Shown here one piece after another: positions 47,691 through 60,830 of a stretch of 64,000 nucleotides of DNA (the stretch's first letter is position 1; the number at the start of each line of letters is the position of its first letter). The DNA is taken from assembly GCF_949628265.1 (NCBI RefSeq), contig NC_088786.1, positions 37,779,681 through 37,843,680 of the forward strand, in the 5' to 3' direction. The translations under genes and the position numbers were made by a program. This DNA comes from Cloeon dipterum. Its lineage: Eukaryota > Arthropoda > Insecta > Ephemeroptera > Baetidae. The notes beneath the pieces are model-generated. The model did not search any database, was not told where the DNA came from, and saw nothing but the letters and a program-made list of their open reading frames with translations.

Positions 47691-50600
47691 CTATAATGGT
47701 CCCGCGGAAATTACTGCCATCTCAAGAGTGTTCTTTAACTCATCGAAACTCGTCAAGTAAGAGTAATAAAAGTAGTCATCCTCGGGAAGGAAATCCATCC
47801 TTCGAATCATACTAATTTCCTTGAGATTTCGCAAGATTTCGCGTTTCTGTATCCGAGCTATGATGGTGGCGTTGTCACTGAAGTCAATTTTTGTTAAGTT
47901 AATGTAGATGTCTTCCAGGAGCGGCGCAGACAAAATGCTCGAAAAAGCGACTTCTTCAGAGTCATATCTGCAATGATATTAAACAACAATGAGATACATA
48001 ACGACGGAAAATATGTCAATTACTTAATGTTAACTATGGAACATTTTTAAAGGTGGGAATATCTTACTCGTTTGAAGAGTACCATGAAAATCGTTTCAGT
48101 TGTTGCATCGCATCAACAGGTGCGTCATTCGCAGACAATGTGCATCGTTCTAATCCCAACGACTGGAGGTTAGGGCAGAAGTTGAAGATTTCGCTGAAGG
48201 CCATCGTCTCCTTGATACTAACACCCTGAAGAGTCAACTCCTGAAGACTCGCTCCGTTTCTTTTCAGGAAGCACCTTAAAACGTGCGCCGATTTGCTGAA
48301 GCATTCAATCCATGCGCTCTCTATTTGTGGAAGGTGCGGAAATTCGTCAATTTCTTCAAAATCCTCCAGGTCAGTGGAAATAATCTGAAATATTAAGATA
48401 TTAATTAATTTTTAAAATTACTTAATGGTAGTAATATAAAATATTACGTAAATAAAGTCTTACATGTATTTCCTTTAGTTTCTCAGCAAACCGTTGTACT
48501 AAAAGAAATAACTCTTGATTCGTTTTTGGCTTGAGTGTCAAATAAATGTAATGCGTATGATCTTCAAATTTCGGACTCCGTGTTGGAATCGTACGGTCCA
48601 TCCTCAGGGACATCCGCCCAAGGTAAAATTCTCGCGCGTTTATGTAGATGTACGGAAAGTCATCTCCGAAGGCGTCACATGAAAGTTCCACGTCAATTCT
48701 GACTTTATGAGCAAAGATGCGATCCAATTTTTCGCATTCGCGAGTAATTCCAAAAATTCCTGACAGTGGAACATGTACGTTATGTATCTCAAGGATGGCC
48801 AAATTCTTCAGCTGAATAATCGAATTCAATTCGCGTTCTTCAAGCGAATATTCTTCATTGGCGGTTGGTGTATCGATTGTTAGTTCCCTCAGGTTAGGAG
48901 TATTCGCCCCCAAACACCTGATGAACTGAAATCGTAATTATAAGTATTTTGTAATTAAGTATTGAATTCATGCATTTACCTCTTGAAAACGGGAGTTGGT
49001 CACAGTAGAGGAAGCACGGCAGTACCTCATCATGCGCGGCATATCATTGATGTCAAGTTTTGTGTAGATTTTAGAGCTGATCAGGAAAGGCAGAAGAGCC
49101 CACATTTTTTCAAGGTGATTGTCTTGACCGTCACATTTCAAACGATGGTTCTCTACCATTTCTAACATTTCTTTAAGCATCTTCTGTCGAAATGGTCCTG
49201 AAAATTAATCAATTCATCAATTAATTTGATTATTGTGATACAGTTTTAACGTCATATAATTTTTTTTTAAACTTCTGTTCACTGAATGGCCAAGAACGCC
49301 GCTGAGCGGATAACATGGCACCCGAGTGGCCGAAGAGGAGCTTGGACCCAATGGACCCAACGTGGCCATCATTTCGCCTCCACGCACAGAGGTCATTTAA
49401 TTAAAACGCCAGAAATAACTAATTACCACTCTATTTGGCATCACTGACACTAGATAACGAGTGTATATAAGATACTAGAATTGCTTAATAAAAACTCCAA
49501 TCACTTTGACAATCCATTGATTGCCTTAAAAATTCCAGTCAACTGACTATTGGTAATAGTTCTTAAATGAAAATATTTAAAAAGTATTACTGTCCATCTG
49601 ATATTCTGTTCCAATAATTTTTATGGAAGTTTAAAAGCAACAAAAATTTTGAAATTTTGTTTAGTCATACAATTTTTTGATCTGTCTTTGCTTACCAATA
49701 ACAGTCTTAACAAGGTCCTTGTCGTAGTTGTCGATGTTGTCAGCCACAGCTTTGATAGCCAGGTCCAAGAGTTTGGGTGGCTCCTGTAAGAAAAGATGAT
49801 ATCAAGATTTTTTAGCAAGAAGTGAAGCGTATAAGAGGAAAATAACATTTGATTTGAGGCGCAGAAATTTTTCTCGTGGCAGCGAGGATGAGAGGCAGAA
49901 ATAAAATTATTAGGCGACCTTTTGATCCAATATTCTCTGCTTTCTTGAACTAAACTGACCTGCACAAAAATTTCAAGTAAGCAATAAAAATGCTAAAAAA
50001 CATAAATAAATAAAAACGCGGGTGACTGTGCATCGAGAAAGGTGCGCGGATCGAGTTAAAGCTAGCGGATTGTCGGCAAAAGTTGTCAAAACTACCGAAT
50101 TTTCAGGATATTCAGCAGAAATATTATTTTGAAAATAAAGAATTGCCACACCAAGGGTGCACTACTAATGCAAAAATTGGTGCCATTTGCCTATTGACCG
50201 ATATCACAATATGGTAATCAGCAAGTCAACTCGTGCTTTGTCTCGAAAAAAATTCAACCCCACGGCACGGGGGGTTGAAACTGGCGCCATCGCCCACAGA
50301 ATTTAACGGCGGATTTTACGAACACCGGTTTTTTGCCGCAAGTCCCATAGGGGCCGAGATATAAAATTCTTAAGGCCGAAAAACATGGCTTGGACAAAAA
50401 TTTTTTTTTTGATGAGCCCCCGCAAAGTCCCAATACGTCCGATGGCCCGCCGCGAACTCTCATTCGAAAGAGGCTGCATTTAGCTTCATTTTTTTGTGCG
50501 AGTTTGCCATCCTACTCAAACCGCGCGGAAGGTGGAAGGGCCGAAAGGGTTAAAAACAGGCAAAAATCGAAGCTGCCATAACACGGCCCGAGACATGGAA

Positions 50601-52213
50601 AGCTAAAAGTCTAAAAACCCCATCAAAAATCAATTTTGCCCATCCTAAGACTTCCGAGCGAGTTTTAGGCCTGTGCTACCTCCTCAAGGTCAACGGTGAC
50701 CTGTCAAAGGTACAAAACGCGATTTTTCGGTACTCGCCGTCCCCCCGCGGGGTCCCTATGGGCCCCAGCGCCCCCAAACTCGAGATTCGAACAGGCGACG
50801 TGTGGACCAAGTCAACGGTGTGCAGAAAACATTTTTCCGCCCAATAGCGAAAAAGTTATTAAGCGGGAAAATTTTGCCCATTTTCCATTCCGTACCTTTC
50901 GGCAGGCCTATCTTCGAACCTGGGGAAAAAATTGAAAAAAATGGCTCTAGAGTCGATGCGGAATTTATCTGCGAACATTATAAGACCAATTTCAACCCGA
51001 TCGGATGAAAAACCTTGGAGGAATAGTCTTTGGTGCGCGGCGCGGAACGGTTTTTTCGCCGCCCATAAGCGTAACATGGGAATTTAGAATTCGGATTTCG
51101 GGCGGAAAAAAAATTCATTTCGCCCGCGACTGCTGTACCACGCTCTTCCGCCCGGCCAACAGTCCCTGCAAACCGATTTTGGCGGAAATCCGGCCCATAG
51201 GCGAATTACGGCGGCGCATCGAAAATCCGCGATTTGCCCAGCTCGCAAATGGGCAGGCTGAAAATACGCGCGGCGGCGCCGCGGAGCCGCCGCGCATTTA
51301 ATCTCCAATTTTACCATTGGACACGCACGACTGAGATCGCGGGGGTCTGAAACCAAATTTTAACGGGTCTAGCTCTTTCCAAATTCATTTTATAGGCGAT
51401 TTTCAATTTTTGGAGTGTGAAGGAGCGTGCGGTGCGGCACCGAGCCAAACAGATTTATTTTTGCCAAAATTCGAGTTTTCACCGCAGCGACGACCGCGAA
51501 CCCTCAATCGAAAGCGCCCGCCGAGCGCTTCAACCTGGCGTTCCCAAACGACCTTCCCCAGGGTCCCCCGACCTGAGACCCTTCCGCAGGCCGAATTTAA
51601 TCGCGATTTCAGCGTTTTGAGGCATGTTTGACGCTGCATTGCGTTATCCAGCCGCACTTCGAACCACCAACCTTCCTCAGGTCGCCCACCCTGAGCACTT
51701 TTACTGCGCCATTGTGCCGGCCGCAACGACTCATTTCGCTTCCTTCGTCGCATTTAGAGTGCGTCTCCGGCGCCGCAGGCGCCGGCACGCCGCCGCCCGG
51801 CGGTCGCCGCCCGTTACCGCTATCGGGGGCGACTCCGAGATGGCCCCCGCCATGAGTTAGCATTTACATCGGAGCTCAAGTGCGAAGCGCTTGTTCTCTG
51901 CATTTAATAATATTTATAATAATTTAGGAAACATAAAAACAAAATTGCCAACAATTAATTTATTTAATTTAAAACAAGGCAAGTGCACGCTTTCATTTGC
52001 GCTCATACTAAAGGCAACTAAATATAATTGCACAGAATAAAACAATTTATTTCGCAGACCATGTGCTCTACCCAACTTAAATTGGACGCTCGGATTCTTA
52101 ATTGTACGAAAATACGCCTCAAAATTATTGACAGGCACGGTTTTGATATTTTTATCTTGTATAAATTAATGAAAGGAACTCTAATGCGAGTTCTTAAAAA
52201 TTATTCTTACCAT
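47691..52213 (-). CDS. LRR gene D (454 aa, intact)
   Basis: Six coding exons on the minus strand, phases consistent: 52213-52211 (Met), 49783-49696, 49197-48980, 48925-48464, 48384-48068 and 47967-47691. Same family and domain plan as gene A. Exons 3 and 6 are the longest of the set, by in-frame insertions (DMPRMMRYC in exon 3, YFYYSYL in exon 6). Intron 1 is 2.4 kb, but its middle (50,263-51,898) is replaced by GC-rich unrelated sequence. The promoter side matches gene 0, and the gene is divergent from gene C. Confidence 0.82.
50263..51898. other. GC-rich foreign block in intron 1 of gene D
   Basis: About 1.64 kb with high G+C and many CpGs between two stretches that match other LRR introns (CAACCCCACGGCA on the left, CATTTAATAATATTTATAA on the right). 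It replaces, rather than adds to, about 1.8 kb of intron kept in gene 0. It holds loosely repeated phrases such as CGCGAACTCTCATTCGAAAG (about 50,451) and CGCGAACCCTCAATCGAAAG (about 51,491). Several short ORFs on both strands show no recognisable domain. Confidence 0.6.
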
Positions 52214-55200
52214 TTCTGTTGCTTGTGCAGCGGCAGCGGGAGAGCAGAGAACAGAACACACACTTAGCGAGCGAGCGAGGGCGAACACACGACTGCGAGT
52301 ATCCTCGCTGTTACGGGAGAATCCACAGGTATACGTCTTTTCAGAGCGCATGTGAGTGAGAAGGTTGCTTTTGTTGTTACAGCTGGCGGAGGCCTCAACT
52401 GCTTTCGTAATATGCGTTGTGAAATCCTCCCTCAATTTTCTCTGCAATCCTCGACCATTAAATCACCTGTTACGCAATTTAAACAATATTTTCATCATAG
52501 CTGAAAACAATAAATATTTTTACTCTGCACAGAATTTTGTTTAAAGCTCTTTACAAGCAGGCGTTAAATTGCGCGGGGAGCAACAGGCTAAAAGAATAAC
52601 TGAGCATATAATTCCATAATATTTTAACTCGAGGCGAAATCAGGTTCTCTATTAAAATATTAAATTATTTTAAGTGAGCGAGCCCGTTTTCCAGATTTGG
52701 GTTTTTCCCTGCCGCATCTCGCTGCTTCAAAAAAGGCCAGTGGCGTCTTTGTTCTGTTTTCCTTGTTCGGGGGGCACGGAAAAACGCATCAATCACAAAA
52801 TATGGTTGGTGCAGCGGCGCAGGGATGAAGAAAATCAGCGGCAAGGAGAATAGAGAGACGGACCGCGCGATGCATGCGGTTAAGCGCAATCAATTTTTTT
52901 TAACTACCTGCTCCCATTTTACAACCTTTTCTTGAAAGGAGTAAGTTGAGTTTCCTAAATAAAATAGTTTAAAATGATTTGAGGCGTGATGTTTCCATCA
53001 TTAAATAATTGAGGCGTAAGATAGTCGCTGGTGTCTATATTTATTCATATTTATGCTTAATTTTTGTCAAATCAGGAAATAAAATATTTTAATAGCATTG
53101 AGTAAATGTAACCCGAATTAATCACTGGATTTAATCATTAGAATGTCACAGAAGCTCATTTAATTTTGCTGAGCTGGGTGGTCCTCGCAGATCAGAGAAA
53201 GATTTATGAGACAAGCTGAGCAATAAATACGCTTTTTCCACCTGCTGGCCTGGAGGGTGCAAGGTCGGTTTCAGGGAAATAAAAGGTCGTTGTCCACTGA
53301 AAGAACGGCGAGGGCGAGAGTAAAAGAGTAGTAAAGAGTAGAAGAGGGAAAAGAGGCTGGTGAATGGAGCGAGCCAGAAATCGGGTAACAGGATTATAGC
53401 GCACGCGGGTTTTGGAAAATAATAAATAATGAAGAATTTTAGCAGTTCAAAACGAAAACGCGCATTCGGTATGTGTTAGATAAAAAATTAAGATTTAAAT
53501 CATGATGCCGATTTAATAATAATTAAATCAAGTAAATATTAAGATTAAATTCATTTTTTTTCAATTTTAAGCTAAAATTAAAACTCTCGTTGAATATATT
53601 TTAGTTTTTCTCGAACCAATAGAATAAAATCTGCTCGTGAAAACTGTTAGTTCACTAAGAAAATGTTTGACCAAGGCGCCATATCTCCTCGGACTGCTTC
53701 TCCAGCGGCGGTGGCGTTGGCGTCGTGATCATGGCCGCCGGCAGAGTCAAGTGCGTCGCCGCATCACCAAACTCAAGGCTGCCTTCAATCGCTTGTCGTC
53801 GGGTCCACCGTCGCCGCCATCATTAACTGGTTTCCTCCTCCATGTCCTTCTCCGACTTCGCTTTCACCGCGAGCTTCTCATCCATGTACCTCCGATGAAA
53901 TTAACTAAATCCAGATACAGAGTATGGCTTAAAGCCAGGAAAAAAAGTTCTGCATTAAAGGACACGTCAACTTTCCGCCATTTTGAACATTTTTTCCTTA
54001 TAAAACGGTCTGATTAACATATGAAATCCATTATGATTTTCAATTAATGGAAATTGAGTCTCGAAAATGGTCAAAAAATTCATTTCAAGGTCCGCCATCT
54101 TAGATTTTTGATTGATGTCAGAAGAAACAGGGCCGTTTGTAAAAAATTACCAAAATTATGTTTCTGAATTTCATGAATGGAATCATCACGGTTTTAGCAA
54201 AAAAGCTAATATTTATAAGATCTTTAAAGAGCGTCTTTGCCCAAGTTTCTAATCACCAATCAACTCTTGAGGTATTAGGTAAAGTGGATATTATTTCCGA
54301 CCAAAAAGTCGAGCTTTCTTCCCGCAAAAACAGTATGAGTGCGGAAACTGCGCGTTCGTGAGAGCTGGCTGGATGTGACAAAGAATTCATTGGTACAGGC
54401 GGTCTCTCTGCAAGTGCTCAAACAAGCTATGACGCATGCGCACTTCTCGCATTCATTATTGTGTTTTGGCGGGAAAAAAGTTCGCACGACACGTCACGCT
54501 CGACTTTTTACCTCAAGAGTTGATTGGTGTGCTTAGAAACTTCGTCAACATGCACATTTATTGTTTTAAGATGGCGGATCTTGTTATGAATTTTTTTCAA
54601 TTATTTTCGGAACTAATTTTCCATTAATTGGAAATTTGAATGACTTGTGGGTTAATTAGACCGTTTTATGGAGGAAAAATTCCAAAATGGCGGAGAGTTG
54701 ACGTGTCCTTTAATGCAGATATTGTTTTTTCATTGCTTAACGCAATTCTGTAATGCGATATATAATTTAATTTGTTAGTCATTAAGCTACAAGTACAAAC
54801 GCTCACTTTGCCCTTTTTGTCCCTTCTGTCCGTTGAGACATAAAAATATGAATACAACAATATTGCCATAGTACGGCAACTAGACTCATGTTTTGGGGTA
54901 GAGAAAAATAAAAAAATCTATCACAACTCCGGGAAGGCACAACTGATCTGGCGGAAATGGGCTGCAGCTGCAAATGCTTTGGCTCGTCAATCGACAATAA
55001 AAAATTATTTTGCAGCACAGCAAAAAACACATCCCGGTTAACAGCGACTTGTCAATATAAAGGAAGAGAAATAGAAACCCTGAGCGCTGCTGGCGAGGTG
55101 GCTCGGTTCAGGGTCACTAGCATTGTGTAAAAAGGTTATTGTTGTTGCGTTGCACGCATTTGGGAATTCACAAATAATTCCCTGGGATTCGAGAGGCGAG

Positions 55201-56009
55201 AGAGGGCAACTGTGGCCGAGGCAAAGAAAAATAGGAGAATAAAAGAGCAGGCCATCGCGGCAGAGGAGAGACGAATTTTCTTTTTATTTGTTAGCAGGGA
55301 GACCTGAACGCCAGCTGCATGCGTCAATTTATTTATGTGGCTGAATGGCCGCATCGGCATGGTGGCTGCGGCCTGCAAAAATATAAAATGGGATACAAAT
55401 AATTTTAAAAGATAGCAGCCGTCGGCACGGACGGAGTGGAGTGGACATTTCCCTGAATTACTGGAGAATAAATTTTAATTCTATCTAGCTAATTAATTAT
55501 TTATATTGAATTCCTCTTTTTTATTGGGATACGAACGGCGTGATGAAATTTGAATTTTCAGCGGCAAAAGCCATTGAATATTGGGTAAATGCGTGAAGCA
55601 AACAATGCGACTAATTGAAGAGAGAGAACTCGGGCACCCTTTTGCCGCGCTGCTGGAAACGCGGCTGGCCTGGCCGAGGGATCCGTCGCATTGTATGAAA
55701 GGTTATTGTTGTTTCCCTGCACGCTGTGTGAAAACACGAAAAATACTCTGGAATGCAAGAAAAGAAAAAGCGCGGGAGGATAAATAGGGTGAGCGTCGCA
55801 GCGATAAAGGAGGGAAGATGCGAGGACGTTTGAGGCCGCCGCCGGATTTGCTACCTGCGGCAACAATAAATCTTGCACTCGCGATGTGCGCATTGAAAAG
55901 AGGCCCCTGATGGATTCTCCCCTAAAAGCGAGGAGACTCGCAGTCGTGCATTCACCCTCGCCCGCTCGCAACGTGTGTTTCTGTTCTCTCTGCCGCTGCA
56001 CACGCAAAA
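52214..56009. repeat. Divergent intergenic region between LRR genes D and C
   Basis: Second copy of 25,495-30,409, shorter by about 1.1 kb, chiefly because the transposon at 53,948-54,719 lacks much of the interior present at 27,249-28,611. No intact gene. Confidence 0.7.
53948..54719. mobile_element. Shorter copy of the 27.2-kb inverted-repeat transposon
   Basis: Same TTCTGCATTAAAGGACACGT ends, deleted interior, and the same nested MITE (54,249-54,536). Confidence 0.78.
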
Positions 56010-59000
56010 ATGGTAAGAATAGTTTTTTAAGCTCTCATTCGAGTTCCTCTCCTTAATTTATTGGAGATTAAAATATAAAAAACGTGGCTTCTATTCATTT
56101 CGAGTTTGGTTTTAGTACATTTAAACAGCCAAGCGTCCCAGTTCACTTGGTGCGCGTGAAATATATTATTCAATTTGTGATGATTGTGCATAATTGGGTC
56201 AGCGGGGGCGGCCGGGTCAAGTTATTGTTGTTTATGTTCGCAGAATTTTGCTGTTAGAACAGCCAACATTTTGTGTTTCACCATGCGATCAATTTAAGCC
56301 GAGTTATGAATTTTTTTAAGGAGGAAAACGCGATATGTGACATTTCTAAATTTTCGGTTTTTGGGGCGTGGCCGGGGCCCCGCGTGCCCGAGGGTGGTGC
56401 TTCTGGAGCCAGTCGATGCGCGCATTTGAGGCGCGATGCCCATGTGTAATTTTTTTAATTCGGATGAATTTTCGAAACACAGGGAATTTACTTCTGCGAA
56501 ATTTAAAAAAAATTACAGTGGCGCGCAGGGTGAAAAAGGCCCCACGAAGCGGATGTTCGAGGGCGCGAGCAGCCGGTCGACACTTCTTGTCCATTCATAA
56601 TATCTTGCGGTACTTTCTTTTTAAAGCACACGTAATTTATTTCGGCACATTTAAGAAAAAAAAATCAAAATTTTCGGATTATTTTCCCTTCGACCCAGTT
56701 TTTAGTCGGACATTCCGCCTAGCCATCTGAGCGAAGGTATCAGATGAAGATCATTTTGTGACAGTTTCTTTTACTCTCAAGTTTATTTTTGAAGCGAAAA
56801 CTTGCAAATTTCGGTCGCCCTAACTCGCAATTGGGGGAAAAAATTTCAGGGTTTTCCTGACGAGATTACGATCGCATTAATAATTGTTCTGTACCGATAT
56901 GTAATTTTCGGGCGCCCACAGGAGAGGCAGCGCAAGAGCCAAGATCCTCATTCTCGCGAGCGCGCGCGACCTTCTCGCACACGCACACATTCGCTCTCGC
57001 TGACGAAACGCGACCAAGAGAGTAATTCTCTCGCTCCCCCGCTCGTCTCTTTAGATTGCCAAGCTGCGCTCTCGCCGCTATCATCGTCTTCCTTCTCGGC
57101 CATTTTTGTCCGCCCCGCACCCCTTATAACGTCGATTATGGCGAGAGGAACAGTCTATTTATTTTTGTTTTTTAACATTTTTATTGCTTATAATTGAAAT
57201 TTTTGTACAGGTCATTTCAGTTCAAAAAACAGAGAATATTGGATCAAAAGGTCGCCTAACAATTTTATTTGTGCCTCTCATCCTCGTTGCCACGAGAAAT
57301 ATTTCTGCGCCTCAAATCAAATGTTATTTTCCTCTTATACGCTTCACTTCTTGCTAAAAAAATCTTGATATCATCTTTTCCTACAGGAGCCACCCAAACT
57401 CTTGGACCTGGCTATCAAAGCTCTGGTTGATAACATCGACAATTATGACAAGGACCTTGTCAAGAGCATCATTGGTAAGCAAAGCCAGATCAAAAAATTT
57501 TATGGACTAAACTAAATTTCAAAATTTTTGTAGCTTTTAAATTTCCATAAAAAATTATTGGAACAGAATGTCAGATGGACAGTAATACTATTTAAATATT
57601 TTCATTGAAGAACTATATTACCAGTAGTCCGTTGACTCGGATTTTTAAGTCAATCAAGGGATTTTCAAAGTGATGGGAGTTTTTATTAAGCAATTCTAGT
57701 ATCTAATACACTCGTTATCTAGTGTCAGTGATGCCAAATAGAGTGGCAATTAGTTCTTTGTAGCGTTTCATATGACCTCTGTTGAGGCGAAATGATGGTC
57801 ACGTTGGGTTCAAGCTCCTCTTCGGCCACTCGGGCCCCATGGTATCCGCTCAGCGGTGTTCTTGGCCATTCAGTGAACAGAAGTTTAAAAAAAATTATAT
57901 GACGTTAAAACTGTATCACAGAGTAATCAAATGAATTGATGAAATGATTAATTTTCAGGACCATTTCGACAGAAGATGCTTAAAGAAATGTTAGAATGGG
58001 TAGAGAACCATCGTTTGAAATGCAACGGTCAAGAGAATCTCCTTGAAAAAATCTGGGCTCTTCTGCCTTTCCTCATCAACTCTAAAATCTACACAAAACT
58101 TGACATCAATGATATAGGGTTCATGTACTGCCGTTTCTCTACTGTGACCAACTCTCGCTTTCAAGAGGTAAATGCATGAATTAAATACTTAATTACAAAA
58201 TATTTATAATTACAATTTCAGTTCATCAGGTGTTTGGGGGCGAACACTCCTAACCTGAGGGAATTAAAAATCTGGGGACCAACCGTCAATGGAGAATATT
58301 CGCTTGAAGAACGCGAATTGAATTCGATTATTCAGCTGAAGAATTTGGCCATCCTTGAGATACATAACGTACATGTTCCACTGTCAGGAATTTTCGGAAT
58401 TACTCGCGAATGCGAAAAATTGGATCGCATCGAAGCTGATAAAGTCATAATTGACGTGGAACTCTCATGTGCCGCCTTCGGAGATGACTTTGCGTACATC
58501 TACATAGAGGCGTTTGATTTTTACCTTGGGCGGATGTCCCTGACGATGGAACGTACGATTCGAACACGGAGTCCGAAATTTAAAGATTTAAACATTCATT
58601 TGAGACTCAAGCCAAAAACAAATCAAGAGTTATTTCTTTTAGTACAACTGTTTGCTGAGAAACTAAAGGAAATAGAGGTAAGACTTTATTTACACAATAT
58701 TTTATATTTCTACCATCAAGTAATTCTAAAAATTAATTATTATCTTAATATTTCAGATTATTTCCACTGACCTGGAGGATTTTGAAGAAATTGAAGAATT
58801 TCCGCACCTTCCACAAATAGAGAGCGCATGGATTGCATGCGGCAGCAAATCGGCGCACGTTTTAAGGTGCTTCCTGAAAACAAACGGAGAGAGTCTTCAG
58901 GAGTTGTCTCTACAGGGTGTTGGTATCAAGGAGAAGATGGCCTTCAGCGAAATCTTCAACTTCTGCCCTAACCTCGAGTGGTTGGAATTATATCGATGCA

Positions 59001-59444
59001 CATTGTCTGCGAATGACGCACCAGTTGATGCGATGCAACAACTGAAACGATTTTCATGGTACTCTTCAAACGAGTAAGATATTCCCACCTTTAAGAATGT
59101 TCCATACTTAACATTAAGTAATTGACATATTTTCCGTCGTTATGTATCTCATTGTTGCTTAATGTCATTTCAGAGAATCCCTTCCTGACAGTGTCGCTTT
59201 TTCGAGCATTTTGTCTGCGCCACTCCTGGAAGAGCTCGACATTGATTTAACGAAAATTGACTTCAGCGACAACGCCACCATCATAGCTCAGATTCAGAGA
59301 CGCGAAATCTTGCGTAATCTCAAGGGAATTCGTATGGGTCGAAGGATGGATTATATTTCCGAGGATGAATATCCCTTTTACGTGACGAGTTTCAATGAGT
59401 TAGAGAACGCTCTTTTGTCAGTAATTTCCGCTGGACGTTTATAG
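56010..59444 (+). CDS. LRR gene C (447 aa, intact)
   Basis: Exons 56010-56012, 57387-57474, 57959-58167, 58222-58677, 58757-59073 and 59174-59444, phases consistent. Same architecture as genes A, B and D. Intron 1 is only 1.37 kb because part of the block retained in A and B is missing (a junction near 57,150 jumps directly to the pre-exon-2 sequence). Exon 4 is six bases shorter than in B, around RSPKFKDLNIHLRL. Exon 6 starts with ESLPDSVAF, a variant shared only with gene E, which marks C and E as the closest pair. Confidence 0.82.
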
Positions 59445-60593
59445 TTATACAAAATGCATTATAGCATCATTCTTTATTGTACATAATTAATATATATTAA
59501 AATTGTTCTATTCACATATTTTACACATTTTCTAAGTGACATCCTTTACTAGCGAATGTTGAAATTTGGGAAATATTTTCCTAAATTTACTTGCTAAAAA
59601 AGGAGGTTAAAGCAGCCAACTAATTGTTATATATTCACCTCTTTCCAGAACCATTTCAATAATGAGTGTGCAAATATGGGAGAAAATCAAAAGCTATCAT
59701 ATCTTCGCTGTTTTGCGGCAAAAGATTTGTGAAATCACAAAATGAGGTGCTGAAATATGGTAGATGAAAACTTCTGTGGGGAAAAATTTATAAAAGGGGC
59801 GAACAAGGCGGAAGAAAGCCAGCTTTTGGTACGTTTCGTTGCATATTGCCGCGGCACATCCTGATTATTCTCGGCTTGCGGCCTCACGTTGAAGATTGAA
59901 GATTTGCTCCTGAAGCTTATTCCAACATAGATGGTGCGCACCCATAGACTTTCTTAAAAATTTAGTTTTAAGGCACTTCTGCCGCGATTCTAGGCTCAAC
60001 CCTGCCAAGATGTGCGATAAAATTCCGGTTCGCACTGCGCAGATCCAAGATGGTGTCTGAATGTAGGAAAGAAAGAGCTGTCTTTGGATTGCCACGTATT
60101 ATACCCACACTATTGTTGCGCCATCTGTTGGCGTCTTCGAACACTTGGGGTTTATGCAACTGGTCAATTGGGCCTGAACTCATCTGCGGTCACTCGGGTC
60201 CAATGTTATTGGGCATCGGTGAGCTCCCCGCACCGAGGTCTTTAATTGAAACGCCAGACATTTGTCCCTAATGCCGCTGGAAAGGTGCGAAATCCAGAAA
60301 GTGGCTAGTCCCCTCCCTGCCCGTTGAGCAATTTGGGCTTTTCGCGTCACTAAACAAGCCACTTTTTGCCATACTTACATTGGGTGGAGCAAATAAGTAT
60401 TATTAGATACCCGAACTGCTCAATAAACTCCTATTGCTTTGACACTCATGAGAAATGCCTTTAAAATGAGGGCCAACGGGCTGGTTTTTATTTTATTAAG
60501 TTAATTTGAAAAGATAAAGAGAAATAGCCCATAATAAAATTTTTACATGATTATTGTTGTTATAAGCCTCATTTTTATTATAAATAATTTCAG

Positions 60594-60830
60594 AGATTCC
60601 AACGATGAAGTCGCTTTTTCGAGCATTTTGTCAGCGCCGCTGCTAGAATACGTCTTCGTGAACCTTCCCAAAATTGACTTCAGCGACAACGCCACCGTCA
60701 TTGCTCGGATTGCGAGACGCGATATTTTGCAACATCTCATGACATTTGGCATGTATCAGACCACGAGATTCATCTCGGAGGATGAATTTTTTCTTGGCTT
60801 TAAGCCATACTCTGTGTTGCAATTTATTTA
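60594..60830 (+). pseudogene. LRR C-terminal exon relic with splice acceptor
   Basis: Preceded by a good acceptor (AATTTCAG) and reading [19 protein letters not shown], then IARIARRDILQ and ISEDEFF, before running into unrelated sequence and a stop. No exons 1-5 nearby. A fragment at about 60,180-60,480 resembles intron 2 of the family. Sister of the relic at 43,795. Confidence 0.7.

Noticed and set aside
51084-51863. Overlapping 60-116-aa ORFs in the GC-rich intron block
   Set aside because: Open frames on both strands are expected at this base composition, and none has a recognisable motif or splice context.
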